Positions 35,239 through 45,708 of a DNA stretch of 64,000 bases are shown here, in pieces (within the stretch, counting starts at the first letter, position 1; the number at the start of each line of letters is the position of its first letter). The translations under genes and the position numbers were made by a program. Source of the stretch: CAVPXC01 sp963709505 (lineage in GTDB: Bacteria; Chloroflexota; Anaerolineae; JAAEKA01); NCBI GenBank assembly GCA_963709505.1, contig CAVPXC010000003.1, forward strand, positions 62,001 through 126,000. The letters are read 5' to 3'. The notes under the pieces were generated by a model, which saw nothing but the letters and a program-made list of their open reading frames with translations, searched no databases and was not told where the DNA came from.

Positions 35239-35368
35239 GCTTCCTGATGATTCTAACACAGTCGCCTTGTAGCGTCAATGGATATTAGGGAAACTGGATG
35301 AAGATCCGAAAATTCGTAAGTCGATGGGCGATGTGGTTAATGAAACTTCCCCTCGTTACTGGCGCGCG

Positions 35369-36681
35369 TCAGGCACCCAAGAAAACCAACTTCTCCAAAT
35401 CTTCTTCTGTGGCGGTGCCGTTTTCGATCTTTTGGCGCAGTTCCTGCGCCTGAATCTCCGGACTCCGCCCGTGGCACGGAAGTCAAAGAGGCCGTGTTCG
35501 GCCTTTGGCAGCTTGGTCGGCAGCGTTGACTTGCGGTCGTAGATGAGATCTAACGTTGCCTCGATCACGTCTTCGTTACGAGGGAGGTAGCGATGCTTCT
35601 CTTGGATGTAGTACATCGCCGCGCCGGGCAGCACAGCCGAGTAGAGCGGCACGGTCGAGTCCCCGGAGTCCGGCCCCTCATCCTGGGTGACGACGTTGAG
35701 CACGGGCCGGTCATTCGAGCCGGAGTTCAGCGCTACGTCGGTTTTGGTCTCCAAGTGGCAGCCGGCGATCTCGATCATTTCGACCGGGTGGGCATGGTCG
35801 GCCAATAGCTCGTGGAACTGACGGCCGCCGTCCAGATAGTCTTGGCGAACGCCCTCAAGGCGCCATTCGGAGGCCTTATAGACATCGAAGTTGGCCGGAT
35901 AGGGCCGTCCTTTGGGGAATAGGTCAGGCGGGGCGGGCAGCAGTTGGTAGGCGCTGGGCATGTTGAGGACCATGCGCCGCATGTCATTGCTGCCGTTAAG
36001 GGCTTCTGCGATGCTCATCATGCTGTTGCCCTGCCACATGTCGGCTACTGCGCCGGCGGCGCCGAAGTGCGGCGTGCCTTGCATGATCACGCGCTCGACG
36101 CGGCGCTTAGCCTCTTCGGGGTGGCGGGCAACGTAGGCTCTCGACACCAGCCCGCCCATGCTATGTCCAACCAGGGTAAAACGCATGGCGTCGTCGCCCT
36201 CAGCCCAGCGGTCGAGGAACTGGCCGAGCAAATCGCCGTTTTGCTCGATAGGTAGTCGCCAATCGTAGGGAAACTCGAACAGCTGCGCTTCACTATTTAG
36301 CTTCAGGGCGATCTTGAGATAACACATTCTTTCAAGCGTTGTTGGAACCGAGAGGATGTTGGGCGCTGCATCGCCCGTGCCAGCCGCGTTCAGCTCGAGA
36401 AAGCGACTTTGTCCCTTGAGGATGATCGTCGGGTTGATCCAGAGCAGGGTGGTCGTGCCGCGGATGCTGCTCAGGAGGGATCCCATCAATCCAGGCAGCA
36501 ACACTACCGCTTTGCGTGGGCCTCTCACGGCGCGTCTTACCGGCTGCTCGCGCATCTGGGCAACGTCCTCGGCCCCGAAAAATTGCGCCGCTGCCGGCAG
36601 CGTGTCGCCTGTTTGCAGCTCAGCGTCGATGTCGTCCAAGGATAGTGACGACCATCGGGAGTAGAGATCGATGGTGTTCAT
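35369..36681 (-). CDS. LCAT-like alpha/beta hydrolase, frameshift near C-terminus
   Basis: About 437 residues. VVLLPGLMGSLLSS, FEFPYDWRLPIEQN, nucleophile elbow VGHSMGGLVSRAY, QGTPHFGA, acid GDSTVPLYSA and His in QEKHRYLPRNEDVIEA are the landmarks of lecithin:cholesterol acyltransferase / PGAP1-like lipases. No signal peptide, so it may be cytoplasmic. The frame shifts near 35475: the true C-terminus, with PEIQAQELRQKIENG and EEDLEKLVFLGA, ends at 35369 in the next frame. Substrate unknown (phospholipid or lipid ester). Confidence 0.85.
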
Positions 36682-36944
36682 GGGATATACCTCGTGTGAT
36701 GCCTAGGGGCTGCCAGCGCACACGCTGGCCTGGGACTCGGTCGATTGAACACCTTTGTATCACACTTGTAACTCACTGTCAACACATCCGGTTGTTTTAC
36801 TTCGGTTTTTCAAGAGTCCGCATGTTTCTTGGACATGTGCTATAATTGGTGCGTCCATTGTTAGATGGTGAGAATCCGTCCATTCTTGGCATACCCCTTA
36901 ACCGGGTATCATATAACCTGCAACGAAGCTCATGGAGGCCTTTC
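36682..36944 (+). promoter_or_regulatory. Divergent intergenic region with -10 element
   Basis: TATAAT at 36842-36847 faces the receiver-domain gene; no good -35 is visible. The leader would be about 95 bases and includes an in-frame extension that I do not take as coding because the GTG at 36945 has the only good ribosome site. Confidence 0.45.
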
Positions 36945-37427
36945 GTGCATGATATTGAGGCAGCTTTCTCTAAGCCGGCATCCTCTTTCAGATCTCGCTT
37001 GTTGCTGGTCGGCGCTGACGGAGCAGCGGGCTTGGACATGGCGGCCTCGATCCTGCGGCGGCGCGGCCACCAAGTGGAGATCGATCGAACTTGGACGGGG
37101 GATTTTTCCACCATAGCTTTGTACGACCTGGTGGTGCTCGAGCTTGATGTCAGCGAGCCTAACGCGCTTTTGTTCCTCGGACGGCTGCGCGATGTCTCGA
37201 CGGTGCCACTGTTGGTATTGGTCCCCATAACTGCGCGAAACCGGGGAATTTACGCGCTTGAGCTTGGCGCGGATAGTTTTGTAGTTATACCTTTCGATCG
37301 GCGGGAGCTGGTGGCGCGTTCTGAAGCCCTGATCAGGCGCTATCGGCAAGTGTTTTCGTCCTTCGGGAGCGTCAGGCAAGCGGGGGCAATAGCCCGTTCT
37401 CGCGGCGATAGGCCCGAAAGCGTCTGA
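36945..37427 (+). CDS. Stand-alone degenerate receiver-domain protein
   Basis: 160 residues. GTG start with GGAGG six bases before it. The fold follows a CheY-like receiver: strand SRLLLVGADG, helix MAASILRRRGHQVE, strand YDLVVLELDV, strand TVPLLVLVPI, helix YALELGADSFVVIPFDRREL. The phospho-acceptor Asp of LxxDL is Glu (VLELDV) and the conserved Lys of KPF is Ile (VIPF), so normal phosphorylation is not expected; Glu can mimic the phosphorylated state. No output domain. Its 3' end overlaps the convergent nitrilase gene by 56 bases. Confidence 0.75.
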   Translation: MHDIEAAFSKPASSFRSRLLLVGADGAAGLDMAASILRRRGHQVEIDRTWTGDFSTIALYDLVVLELDVSEPNALLFLGRLRDVSTVPLLVLVPITARNRGIYALELGADSFVVIPFDRRELVARSEALIRRYRQVFSSFGSVRQAGAIARSRGDRPESV

Positions 37428-38201
37428 GGCGGGGAAGATCGATCGTGGCGACCAGATAGCCGTCGATCCCGTCGTCCAGGGTGCGCTGGATGTCGGCCGG
37501 ATCCGGCTCGGCGCTGGGGTCGGTGATCGACGCGACTCCGCCGCAGCGAAAAGGCGCTCGGGAGGACACTGCCTGGTCGCTCACAGCCACAGCCATCACG
37601 TTCTCCTGGGCACGAGTCATCGCCAAAGTCTGCCACAACATGCGCGCATAGGAGGGTTGCGATTCGGCCCAAATCGTGGTCTGAGCGGGTACACAAAGCA
37701 GGTCGGCCGTGGCTGCCAGCTCGCGCACCTGCTCCGGGAACCACAGATCAGCGCAGATCAATACGCCACAGGGGATGCCATCCAACGGCACTATCAGCGC
37801 CCGCTCGCCGGGCTGAACGTTGCGCCGTCGCTCGAAGCCGAAAAGCCGGCGTTTGTCGTACCGCCCAAGCTCCCGCCCGGTGCGGTCGTAGACCACAGCG
37901 GTGTTGACACGCGCGCCGATGGTTGAATCCCAGCGCTCCACCGAGCCGGCCACCAGGTTGACAGCATGGCGGCGTGCCAGGTCCGCCGCAAAGGCCTGGG
38001 CAGCCTGCCACTGTGCGCTGTCGCCCTCGGCTTCTTCTGCGGCGTTGAAATGCTCTGGCAACACCACCACGTCCAGATGAGTCCGCCCTGCTGCTTCGGC
38101 CAAAGCGCAGCAATGTGTGTGAAGGTCTCTTCGGGCTGGTTCCAGATGATGGCAGGTTGAATCGTGCATAAGGTGACAGTGCCAGAGTTGATAGGTGACA
38201 T
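37372..38201 (-). CDS. Nitrilase-superfamily carbon-nitrogen hydrolase, frameshifted
   Basis: About 276 residues after joining the N-terminal MSPINSGTVTLCTIQPAIIW frame to the main frame near 38105. Catalytic triad Glu in VVVLPEHFNAAEE, Lys in GRYDKRRLFGFE and Cys in GVLICADLWFPEQ. C-terminal FRCGGVASITDPS is the usual segment. Such enzymes hydrolyse amides or nitriles; the specific substrate (omega-amidase, N-carbamoyl amine, other) is not resolvable. Confidence 0.88.
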
Positions 38202-38452
38202 AATAATAGTGAGTTCCGGTTGTTTTGATCGTGTTGTCTTTGGTCCAGTTGCGGGTTGAACGCGATAGCCATGGTAGATTATAGCCGTGCCGTCTCAGCC
38301 GGTCAACCTGTCTCTGCGATCAGTCGCAGTTCCGAAGGCGAGGATTTGCTATGCAGACTTGAGCACTGAGTCAGTTGACGGACATGATGGCCTGTGGCAT
38401 AATCGGCATCTAGACGTAAATTCAGCGATGGTAGTGTCTGAGGGTTACAAGA
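38202..38452 (+). promoter_or_regulatory. Divergent intergenic region with promoter for the TPR gene
   Basis: TTGACG (38375-38380), 17-base spacer, CATAAT (38398-38403), facing right. Transcription would start near 38410, with a short leader containing TGAGGG before the ATG. The rest of the gap shows no gene. Confidence 0.65.
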
Positions 38453-38968
38453 ATGGTGGATCCAGCGGATTTTTGGGCGCGTGATGACCAAGCTGATACT
38501 TTGACCCAGGCCATGGCTCTGTTCCAAAAGGGCTACGATCTACAGACACAGGGCCTGTGGGCCGACGCTATGGTGTATTATCGGGCGTCAATCCGGTTGC
38601 ACCCCATGGCTGAGTCGCACACGTATCTCGGTTGGGTCTATAGCTTTCTGAAGCTGTACGACGAGGCGATCGAGGAATGCAAGCGGGCCATCCAGGTTGA
38701 TCCTGACTTTGGCAACCCGTACAACGACATCGGCGCTTACTTGATCGAGCTGGGCCAACCCGATCAAGCGATCCCCTGGTTCGAGCGCGCCCTGGCCGCG
38801 TCGCGCTACGACGCCCGCTGTTATCCGCGCTATAATTTGGGGCGTTTATACGAGAAAAAAGGGGAGTGGTTGCGCGCGATCGAGCATTACCGCCTGGCTC
38901 TGGTTGAGTCGCCCTCCTACGACCTGGCGCGTACCGCCTTGATTGCGTTGCGCGCCAGGCTCAACTAG
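38453..38968 (+). CDS. TPR-repeat protein
   Basis: 171 residues, almost entirely tetratricopeptide repeats: ALFQKGYDLQTQGLWADAMVYYRASIRLHP, then HTYLGWVYSFLKLYDEAIEE with CKRAIQVDPD, NPYNDIGAYLIELGQPDQAI with WFERALAAS and YNLGRLYEKKGEWLRAIEHY with RLALVESP. Four repeats make one superhelical scaffold for protein binding. No signal peptide. Partner unknown. Confidence 0.88.
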   Translation: MVDPADFWARDDQADTLTQAMALFQKGYDLQTQGLWADAMVYYRASIRLHPMAESHTYLGWVYSFLKLYDEAIEECKRAIQVDPDFGNPYNDIGAYLIELGQPDQAIPWFERALAASRYDARCYPRYNLGRLYEKKGEWLRAIEHYRLALVESPSYDLARTALIALRARLN

Positions 38969-38971
38969 CCC

Positions 38972-39002
38972 GAGAACCGCGGACTGGCGGAGGCATGGAC
39001 CA
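38972..39002 (+). repeat. Dispersed repeat copy 1 (CGCGGACTGGCRGAGGC)
   Basis: GAGAACCGCGGACTGGCGG then AGGCATGGACCA. Nearly identical to the copy at 39909-39939 on the other side of the methyltransferase gene and to a minus-oriented copy at 14191-14219. Confidence 0.85.
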
Positions 39003-39056
39003 TAGCCAGCTGCATGTTTTCATTGACGGTTACCGAAGGGACCCAGGCATCGGCGG

Positions 39057-39840
39057 CTAGCCTGTGAATCGAACGCTATCGACCATCATCACGCGTTCGA
39101 TAGGATAGGATCGCTCCAACGGCCCTAGCTCAACTTGTGCCCAGCGGGTTAGCTCGTCAACCGCCGAAGCCAGAAGCTCATCCGATAGCTGCCACGTGGC
39201 GGACCAGACCCGATCTCGCAGCGACTGGATGTGGCCGGCAGGCGTGTAATCTTCCAGCCAGCGCGCCACTTCGAATTCCTCGCTGTGCCACCCTTGCTCC
39301 GCCCAAAATGCCAATGCGTCCTCTCGTCGCCGTGCGCCAGGTCGATCCAACGAACCACCGGCTGCTTCGACGATGACGCGGAAGCGCTCGGCCAGGCGGC
39401 TGGCGATGTCGTCTTGCCGGGGATGGTTCCACACGTGCAGTAACAGGCCGTCAGGCCGCACCACACGTTGCACCTCCAGAAGCGCGCCCTTCCAATCGGC
39501 GATGACGTGGAGCACGTGGACCATCACCGCGGCATCGAACGAGCGGTCTGGAAAGGGCAGACAGGCCGCATCGGCCTGGATGAGGCATGCGGACGGCCAC
39601 TTGTTAGCTAGTAGTCCAAGCATGGCCGAAGCTGAGGTCGACGCCGGCCAGGTCGACACCGCGGGCCACCAGCGGTAGGGCGATGCGGCCCGTGCCGGCG
39701 CCTACCTCGAGACAACGCCGGCCGGGTTGCAACTGGCCCAACTCAATCAGCGCGTCGGTTAAGGCGTCGGATACTTCTCGTGGCAAGGCGCGAGTTCGGT
39801 CGTAATATGAGACGGCGCGATCGAAAGTCAAGGATTTCAT
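39057..39840 (-). CDS. SAM-dependent class I methyltransferase, frameshifted
   Basis: About 260 residues after joining two frames near 39635. Starts MKSLTFDRAVSYYDRTRALP. Motif I LEVGAGTGRIALPLVARG binds SAM; the acidic strand-2 residue is in GVDLAGVDLS, followed after the break by MLGLLANKWPSA. Then LPFPDRSFDAAVMVHVLHVI (motif IV) and EVQRVVRPDGLLLHVWNH (motif V/VI). Fits UbiE/Methyltransf_11 enzymes; substrate unknown. Flanked by direct repeats. Confidence 0.87.
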
Positions 39841-39908
39841 GAGGTGATTGTCGCGCAGTTTGGGTTTTTGCTCAAATTGGCGACATCTCCGTTCGAGCAA
39901 ACTGGCCT

Positions 39909-39979
39909 GAGAACCGCGGACTGGCAGAGGCGCGGACCAGAGCGGAGGCGACGCGTAGTCGAAGAGACGTCGCCTCCGC
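39909..39979. repeat. Dispersed repeat copy 2 plus 12-bp hairpin
   Basis: Copy 2 of the CGCGGACTGGCAGAGGC repeat (39909-39939) is followed by GCGGAGGCGACG (39942-39953) and CGTCGCCTCCGC (39968-39979), a perfect 12-bp stem around a 14-base loop. Upstream of the aldo/keto reductase gene. Confidence 0.85.
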
Positions 39980-40003
39980 CATGAAGGACTTGGAGAATTG
40001 ACC

Positions 40004-40990
40004 ATGAACTATCGAATGTTAGGCCGTACTGGCTGGAAGCTTTCAGAGATTAGTTTTGGTGCTTGGGCTATTGGTGGATCGTGGGGCGATGTGGATGATG
40101 CCGAGTCGCTGGATGCGCTTCGCACCGCGTTGGACCTGGGCGTCAACTTCATCGACACGGCTGACGTGTACGGCGACGGCCGCAGCGAGCGCCTGATCGC
40201 TCAGGTGCTTGCCGAGCGCTCCGGCGAGCGGATCTACGTCGCCACCAAAGCAGGCCGGCGGCTGCCCAAGCAGACGTCTGACGGCTACAGCCGGGCCAAT
40301 CTAACCCAGTGGGTCGAACGCAGCCTGCGCAATTTGAACGTCGAAGCGCTTGATCTGCTCCAACTGCATTGCCCGCCCACCGAGGTGTATAGCATGCCCG
40401 AGGTGTTTGGCATCCTGGACGACCTGGTGGCGGCCGGCAAGCTTTTGCACTACGGCGTCAGCGTCGAGAAGATCGAGGAGGCGCTCAAGGCCCTCAACTA
40501 TCCTAACGTGCAGTCTGTGCAGATTATCTTCAACTTGCTCCGGATGCGGCCGGCGGGTCTCTTCTTCGACCAGGCGAAAGTAAGCCAGGTGGGTATCTTG
40601 GCGCGCGTGCCGCTGGCAAGCGGGCTTCTGACCGGCAAACTAAGCGCCGACAGCGCGTTTGCGGCCGACGACCATCGCAATTTCAACCGCTTTGGCCAGG
40701 CCTTCGACATGGGCGAGACGTTTTCCGGAGTCCCCTATGAGGTTGGTCTGCAAGCGGTCGAGGAGCTGCGCCCGCTGATTCCGCCCGGAGCTACGATGAC
40801 CCAGTTTGCCCTGCGCTGGATTCTGATGTTCGACGCGGTCACCTGCGCGATCCCCGGCGCCAAGCGAACATCTCAGGAAATCGACAACGCGGGCGCCAGC
40901 GATCTGGCGCCGCTGAGTCCAGAGACCATGGCCGCCGCTCAGGATACCTACGACCGCCTGATCCGACCTTACGTGCATGGTCGGTGGTGA
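40004..40990 (+). CDS. Aldo/keto reductase
   Basis: 328 residues. The tetrad is present: Asp in FIDTADVYGDG, Tyr in the same loop (VYGDGRSE), Lys in YVATKAG and His in LLQLHCPPTE. GRTGWKLSEISFGAWAIGG and ARVPLASGLLTGKLS are typical of the AKR11/12-like group. NADPH-dependent reduction of a carbonyl compound. ATG with GGAG eight bases upstream. Confidence 0.92.
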   Translation: MNYRMLGRTGWKLSEISFGAWAIGGSWGDVDDAESLDALRTALDLGVNFIDTADVYGDGRSERLIAQVLAERSGERIYVATKAGRRLPKQTSDGYSRANLTQWVERSLRNLNVEALDLLQLHCPPTEVYSMPEVFGILDDLVAAGKLLHYGVSVEKIEEALKALNYPNVQSVQIIFNLLRMRPAGLFFDQAKVSQVGILARVPLASGLLTGKLSADSAFAADDHRNFNRFGQAFDMGETFSGVPYEVGLQAVEELRPLIPPGATMTQFALRWILMFDAVTCAIPGAKRTSQEIDNAGASDLAPLSPETMAAAQDTYDRLIRPYVHGRW

Positions 40991-40999
40991 GGTCGGCGG

Positions 41000-41090
41000 G
41001 GGTCAAGTGTCAAGTGTCGGGTGTCAGGTGTCGGGTCGCAGAATACCTCCAACGGGTAACTTGACACTTGACACCCGCCACTTGATACCT
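41000..41090. repeat. Wordy hairpin repeat, GTGTCAAGTGTCATGT class
   Basis: GTCAAGTGTCAAGTGTCGGG and AACTTGACACTTGACACC are complementary around a short loop. Same word class as the element after clpX. Fills the gap to the next, convergent gene. Confidence 0.85.
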
Positions 41091-41091
41091 C

Positions 41092-42514
41092 CTACCCACG
41101 CCGCTCGCCCAGATAGGCCAGCAGCAACGGCAGGCCAAACACAAACGGAATTCCGAGGACGTGCGCCCAGGTGATGTCGCCCCCTAGCATCGCACGGCGC
41201 AGTTGGCCATATAACAAAACCGAGAGCTGGGTGGTCAGCAAGAACCAGATGCCTGCGCGCAGGCGAAAACCGCCCCGCCCTTCCGATGGATCCAGCACCA
41301 GCCAGGGAAAAACCCAACTCGCGTACCAGATCCGGAAGCTGTAGGCCAGCAGCAGATAGGCCGCGTTGATGTCCGCGGCGGCCCGCACAGCACTCCGGCC
41401 GCGCCAGGTGCGCCAGGCGATCCACAGGGCGATCAGCGCCAACAGCAGGCCGGCGCCGCCGATGAGCGTATCGATGGGGGGATTCTGCCCCAGCTTGCGG
41501 GCGATCAGTACGAGGGTCACCAGCGGCGAGAAACCGCCGGCCTGGCTGGCCTCGCGCACCAGGCGCGCACCCAATTCCAGCGGTGAGCCAAAGGGCAAGA
41601 AAGCCAATGCGGTCACCGCCAGCATGCCGGCTAGCGCCGGCAACAGCACCTTTGCCCGAGCCCTCAGGCTGGGCAGGCTTTGCCACACGCCAACAGCGAA
41701 GAAGGGGATCGGCAAAAGCCCGCTCATCTTGACCAACGGCGCCAACACCATCACAATCAGGCCCAGCGCCGGCCGGCCGCGGCTGATCAACAACCAGCCG
41801 AGCACGAGCCAAAACAGCACCAGGCTGTCGTTATGGCCATCGACGGCGAAGATCATCCACAGCGCCGGGTTCCAGGCCCATAGCAGCACGCGCGCCAATC
41901 GTTCCGACAGGGGCAGCGGCCGCAGGGCCAGCCAGATCACGCCCGCAATACCGAGGCTAAGCCCCGCGGTCAAACTCTTGAAAAGCCACAACGAGAACTC
42001 GAAGTCGTCTCCGCTGATCCGGACCAGCGCCTGCGAGACCAGTTGCCAGACCGGGCCGTAGGGCGAAGTCTCCTTGCCCCATTCGCCGGCAAAGTAGAGG
42101 TATGGGTCGTTGCGAATGGCATTGAGGGGCGTCGTATACGGGTTCTGGCCGAAGACCGCCTGCACCCGGGCGTGCATGACGTAACGATGCAGGTCGGTGG
42201 CATTGATCGTAAACGCGCCCACCAGCAGCGCGGCAAACAGGGCCGCCGGGATCAGCACGGCCCACAACGTGGCGGGCGCCCGGCCGGCCTGTACCTCTCG
42301 AAAGGCCAGCCAGTATAGGGCAAACTGCACGCAGAGCAGGCCGGCGTAGCCCAGCGTCAGCCAGGGCCAGGGTAGCGAAGTGCGACTCGTCAGGCAGCGG
42401 GTTGGCGAGGGCGTAAGGGGCCAGCGGGAACCAGACCCGCATGACGGCATATCCGGCCAGGCTGAGCAAGGCGAGGAGCCAATAGATCCGATAGCGCCGA
42501 AGGTGATCCAGCAT
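41092..42514 (-). CDS. Polytopic GT-C-type glycosyltransferase (GT87-like), frameshifted
   Basis: About 473 residues with some ten membrane segments. Starts MLDHLRRYRIYWLLALLSLA; the frame changes near 42380. Polyprenyl-phosphate-mannose-type enzyme: acidic loop ATDLHRYVMHARVQ, NPYTTPLNAIRNDPYLYFAG, and AVDGHNDSLVLFWLVLGW, common to GT87/DUF2029 proteins. It transfers sugar from a lipid carrier outside the membrane. Next to two other large membrane glycosyltransferases, probably for surface glycans. Confidence 0.78.
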
Positions 42515-42539
42515 GGTAGGTGACAAGTGGCGCCGTGGC

Positions 42540-45500
42540 TCACGGAGTCACGATCAGCGAGCCGGTGCGCACGCTGTCACGGCCATCCGCTGTTTTGAGG
42601 CGCGGCAGGCCGGGACGGTTAGCATCGTACAGGCCGATTTCCAAGGCATACTCGCCCGGCGGCAAGTCAGCCGGCAGGCGCAGCTCGTATCGGTCCTCGA
42701 CCACCTCGCCGTCTGCCCATTTGGTAGTTGGATACTGGCCTTGCAGCGGTACGTGGTCGTCCTGGGCAACGATCCGGCCGTTGGCGTCCAAGAGATGAAC
42801 GAAGCCGGTATAGGAGGTATCCATAGACTGGATCGCCTTCCATGTCACCGTAACCGGCACGGTGGCGCCCGGCTGCACCGGCGCCGGTTGCCCCGACGCG
42901 ATGTTCACTGTGATGCCAACGAGTTCGACCACGCCGCCCAGCGCGGTCAACGCGGGATATTGCACGGGCGCGGATGGCTCGAATCTGCGAGTGGCCGGAC
43001 GCACGACGATGGGATTGTCGACGGTCTGGCCGGCGAAATCGAACTCGTCCGTGCAGGAACTCCGGAGGCCGAGCCGGAGCTGCCAGGGTCCTGGCAAAAG
43101 GTCCATGCCCGGATCCAAATCGAACTGAGTGCGTATCGGCGAGCCAATGGGCCACTGTTTGAAAGGCAAGGTGAAGCAACCGCCTCCCGGACCCGGCTGG
43201 CCGTTGGCGTCGAGCCATTCGGCTCGCAGGACATAGTCTAAGGCGGGCGGCTTTTCGACCACCCACCAGGCCTCGACGGGAATGCGATCGCCTGGCTCGA
43301 ACTCGGTAGCGCCGACACGGAGGCTTGGCACGAGGATCTCCGGCGCCATGCGGATTTCAGGCTGGCCGGCTGGTACGCCCTCGCCGGGGCCTTCGACCAC
43401 GAGTTGGTTTACCGTGACAGGCTCGAGCCAGGCCCAACGGCCTTGTGGCGCGCCGGCTGCGTCGATAATGTCTAGCGCCTGGCCGGTGGTCTCGTCGTAC
43501 ACGCCAAGTCTTAGACGGTACTCGCCGGGCGGCGTGCCGACGCTTGCGTTGAGCGGCAGTTGGCTCAGCACGGTATTGCCGGGTGGCCAGCGAAAGGTCG
43601 GGTAGTTGTAGGCGGCCAGGCGGCGATCGGTGGCCTGGCTCCATGTGTCGGTGGAGGAGCGGCCAAACAGCGTAGCGTTTAGCTTGTAGTCGGCCTGCAG
43701 CGGCGCCAGCGCGCGCCAGAACAGATAAACCGGACAATCGGCCTGCTCGCATGAAGGCTGCGAGAAGCCCACAAGCTCGACTTGGTTGCCGAAGTTGATG
43801 TGCACTTCGTGCCCCTGGGGCTCGGCGTCCAACGGCGTTTCGGCCAGTGACTGAAAGGTCATTCCCGCCGGCCAGCGGTAGTGCTGCGGCGAGCCCAGCC
43901 CCCAGAAGGAAGCCTCGGCTGGTTGTCGTGTGCCGGCCAACTCGAGCAGGTATGGAACGACTTGGTTGGGATCGACCACGTCGTTCTGCCATTGAACCAG
44001 CCAGGCGCCCTGCTTGCCGGTCAAACCATTATCGAGCGCAGGGGCCGCATTTTCCAGGTCTAGCACGGCGTTCACGTCGAGTATGTCCAGCTCAGGCAGG
44101 CGAAGTGGCTCGACGGCGGGCGCGTAGTAGCGCCAGACCGGCAGCGCATGGCCGCTCACGAGCACCACAGCCTCATCGGGCTGTAGCTGCGAGCGGACGG
44201 CGGCCACGGCGCCGCGCCAGTCGTCCTTGGTGAAGGCGGGATCGACAAACCAGTTGCGGTCTGCGAGCAGAAAGACGCTCACCACAGCCAGCAGAGCCAA
44301 CACGGCGAGCAATCGTGCGGCGCGATCCGCGACACGGTGCGGTGAAACAGGACTCAAGCGGCCGGTGAAGGGAAGAGTCAGGCCGCCGGCCAGCAGCAGT
44401 ATTAGCGCTGGCGAGGCCAGCATCAGGTAACGCGGGTTAAACTTGGGTGTGCGATACGAGAGTAGCAGGATGGCGATGACCGGCACGAGCAGGTACAAGG
44501 TGACGAACAGAGTGGCAAGTGGCAGGTTGTACGAAGTCCCGGAGCAAAGCGGAGTGGAGGTTGCAGAGTTGCGGGATTGCGGAATGGCGGAATTGCTCGT
44601 AATGACTGACCGTTGACCGCTGACTGCTGACCTGCTGACCTCGTCGACCTGCGACCGTGCGACCTGCGACCGCCCTCCAAATCAGCGCTGCCAGGCACAC
44701 GCTTGCCAACAACGCCATGCCCCAAGCCAATGGGATTGCCTGCTGTTCGAGCACGGTTTCGCCGGTGGAAAAGCCGATGGCGATGTGGCGGACGGCTTCG
44801 TCGAGCTTGAGCGTGCCCTGCCAGTAGCTGGCGTCGACTTGAAAGCGTCTCAGGGCGTTGGGCAGCCAGGGTAGGTAGGCGACTACGACGAGCAGGCCGG
44901 CGACGGCCCCCTCAACGAGCATCCGGCGCAACGGTTGCGCCGGTCGATTTGCGGACAGCCTCGATCGTCAACGCAAGAACAAAGAAGAGGGCAAAGGCTA
45001 GCAGCAGAAAGGCCGCAAAATAGTGCGTGTACAGCAGAGCGATGGATGCTCCCACGAAAACCGCCCACCAGCCCAAGCGCTTCCTGGCCGAGCCTGGCTC
45101 TTGCGATGAGGCCAACACTCGCAGCAGGGCGTAACCTGCAAGCATGCCTAGCGCGGTCAGCAGGGTGTACATGCGCGCTTCCTGGCTGTAATAGATCCAC
45201 AGCGGGTGCAAGGAAGCCAACAGCGCAGCCACCCGGCCGGCTGGCCGACCAAACAGCCGCCTACCCAGCACGTAGGCCAGCGCGACCATCAGCAGACCAA
45301 AAACAACGGAAGGAAAGCGCAGCGCCCATTCCCCAGTGCCCGCCAAGCGCGTCCAACCGGCCACAAGCGCGTAGTACAGCGGTGGTTGGATGTCATCCGC
45401 CGTCCATCGGGCCAACTCACCCAAGCCCTGTTGCGCGACTTGGGCCGTCACCGCTTCGTCGTACCAGAGCGATTGCGCGTCGAGCGCGTAGACACGCAGC

Positions 45501-45568
45501 GCGAAGGCTAGCAGCAGGAGGGCTAGGAGTGCGGCGGCGTGGGAGAGGGAACGGGGTGCAGGTTGCAT
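42540..45568 (-). CDS. GT39/ArnT-like membrane glycosyltransferase with C-terminal exported domain, frameshifted
   Basis: About 1,000 residues across three frames (breaks near 44925 and 44530). N-terminal half: about ten membrane segments with LDAQSLWYDEAVTAQVAQQG, the first-loop Asp-Glu motif of GT-C mannosyl/arabinosyltransferases, and SVVFGLLMVALAYVLGRRLF, HPLWIYYSQEARMYTL. C-terminal half: a large extracytoplasmic part of beta-rich modules (repeated patterns like VELVGFSQPS, PPGEYRLRLGVYDETTG). A segment of about 45 residues around 44541-44674 is translated from wordy repeat DNA (see repeat entry) and sits in a loop between membrane segments. ATG at 45568 is preferred because residues before it come from repeat DNA. 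Confidence 0.75.
44541..44674. repeat. Wordy repeat inside the GT39-like coding region
   Basis: Words GCAGAGTTGCGGGATTGCGG, TGACCGTTGACCGCTGACTG and GACCTGCGACCGTGCGACC follow one another. They are read in frame as GRRGQQVSSQRSTVSHYEQF and HSAIPQLCNLHSAL. Confidence 0.8.
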
Positions 45569-45677
45569 GGGGCAGGTGGCAAGTTGCAGGTCGGAGGTTG
45601 CAGGTAGCAATGGTACTTATTGGTTACCAGGCGTTTCGTGGATTTCTGGCACTTGCAGCTAGCAACCTGCAACTCCG
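45554..45677. repeat. Wordy hairpin repeat, GCAGGTTGCAAGTT class
   Basis: Left GCAAGTTGCAGGTCGGAGG and GTTGCAGGTAGC, right GCTAGCAACCTGCAACTCCG. Overlaps the predicted start of the GT39-like gene and separates it from the DUF2079 gene. Confidence 0.8.
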
Positions 45678-45708
45678 GCTCAGGGTGTGAAGTGAGCGAT
45701 GGCGTTAA

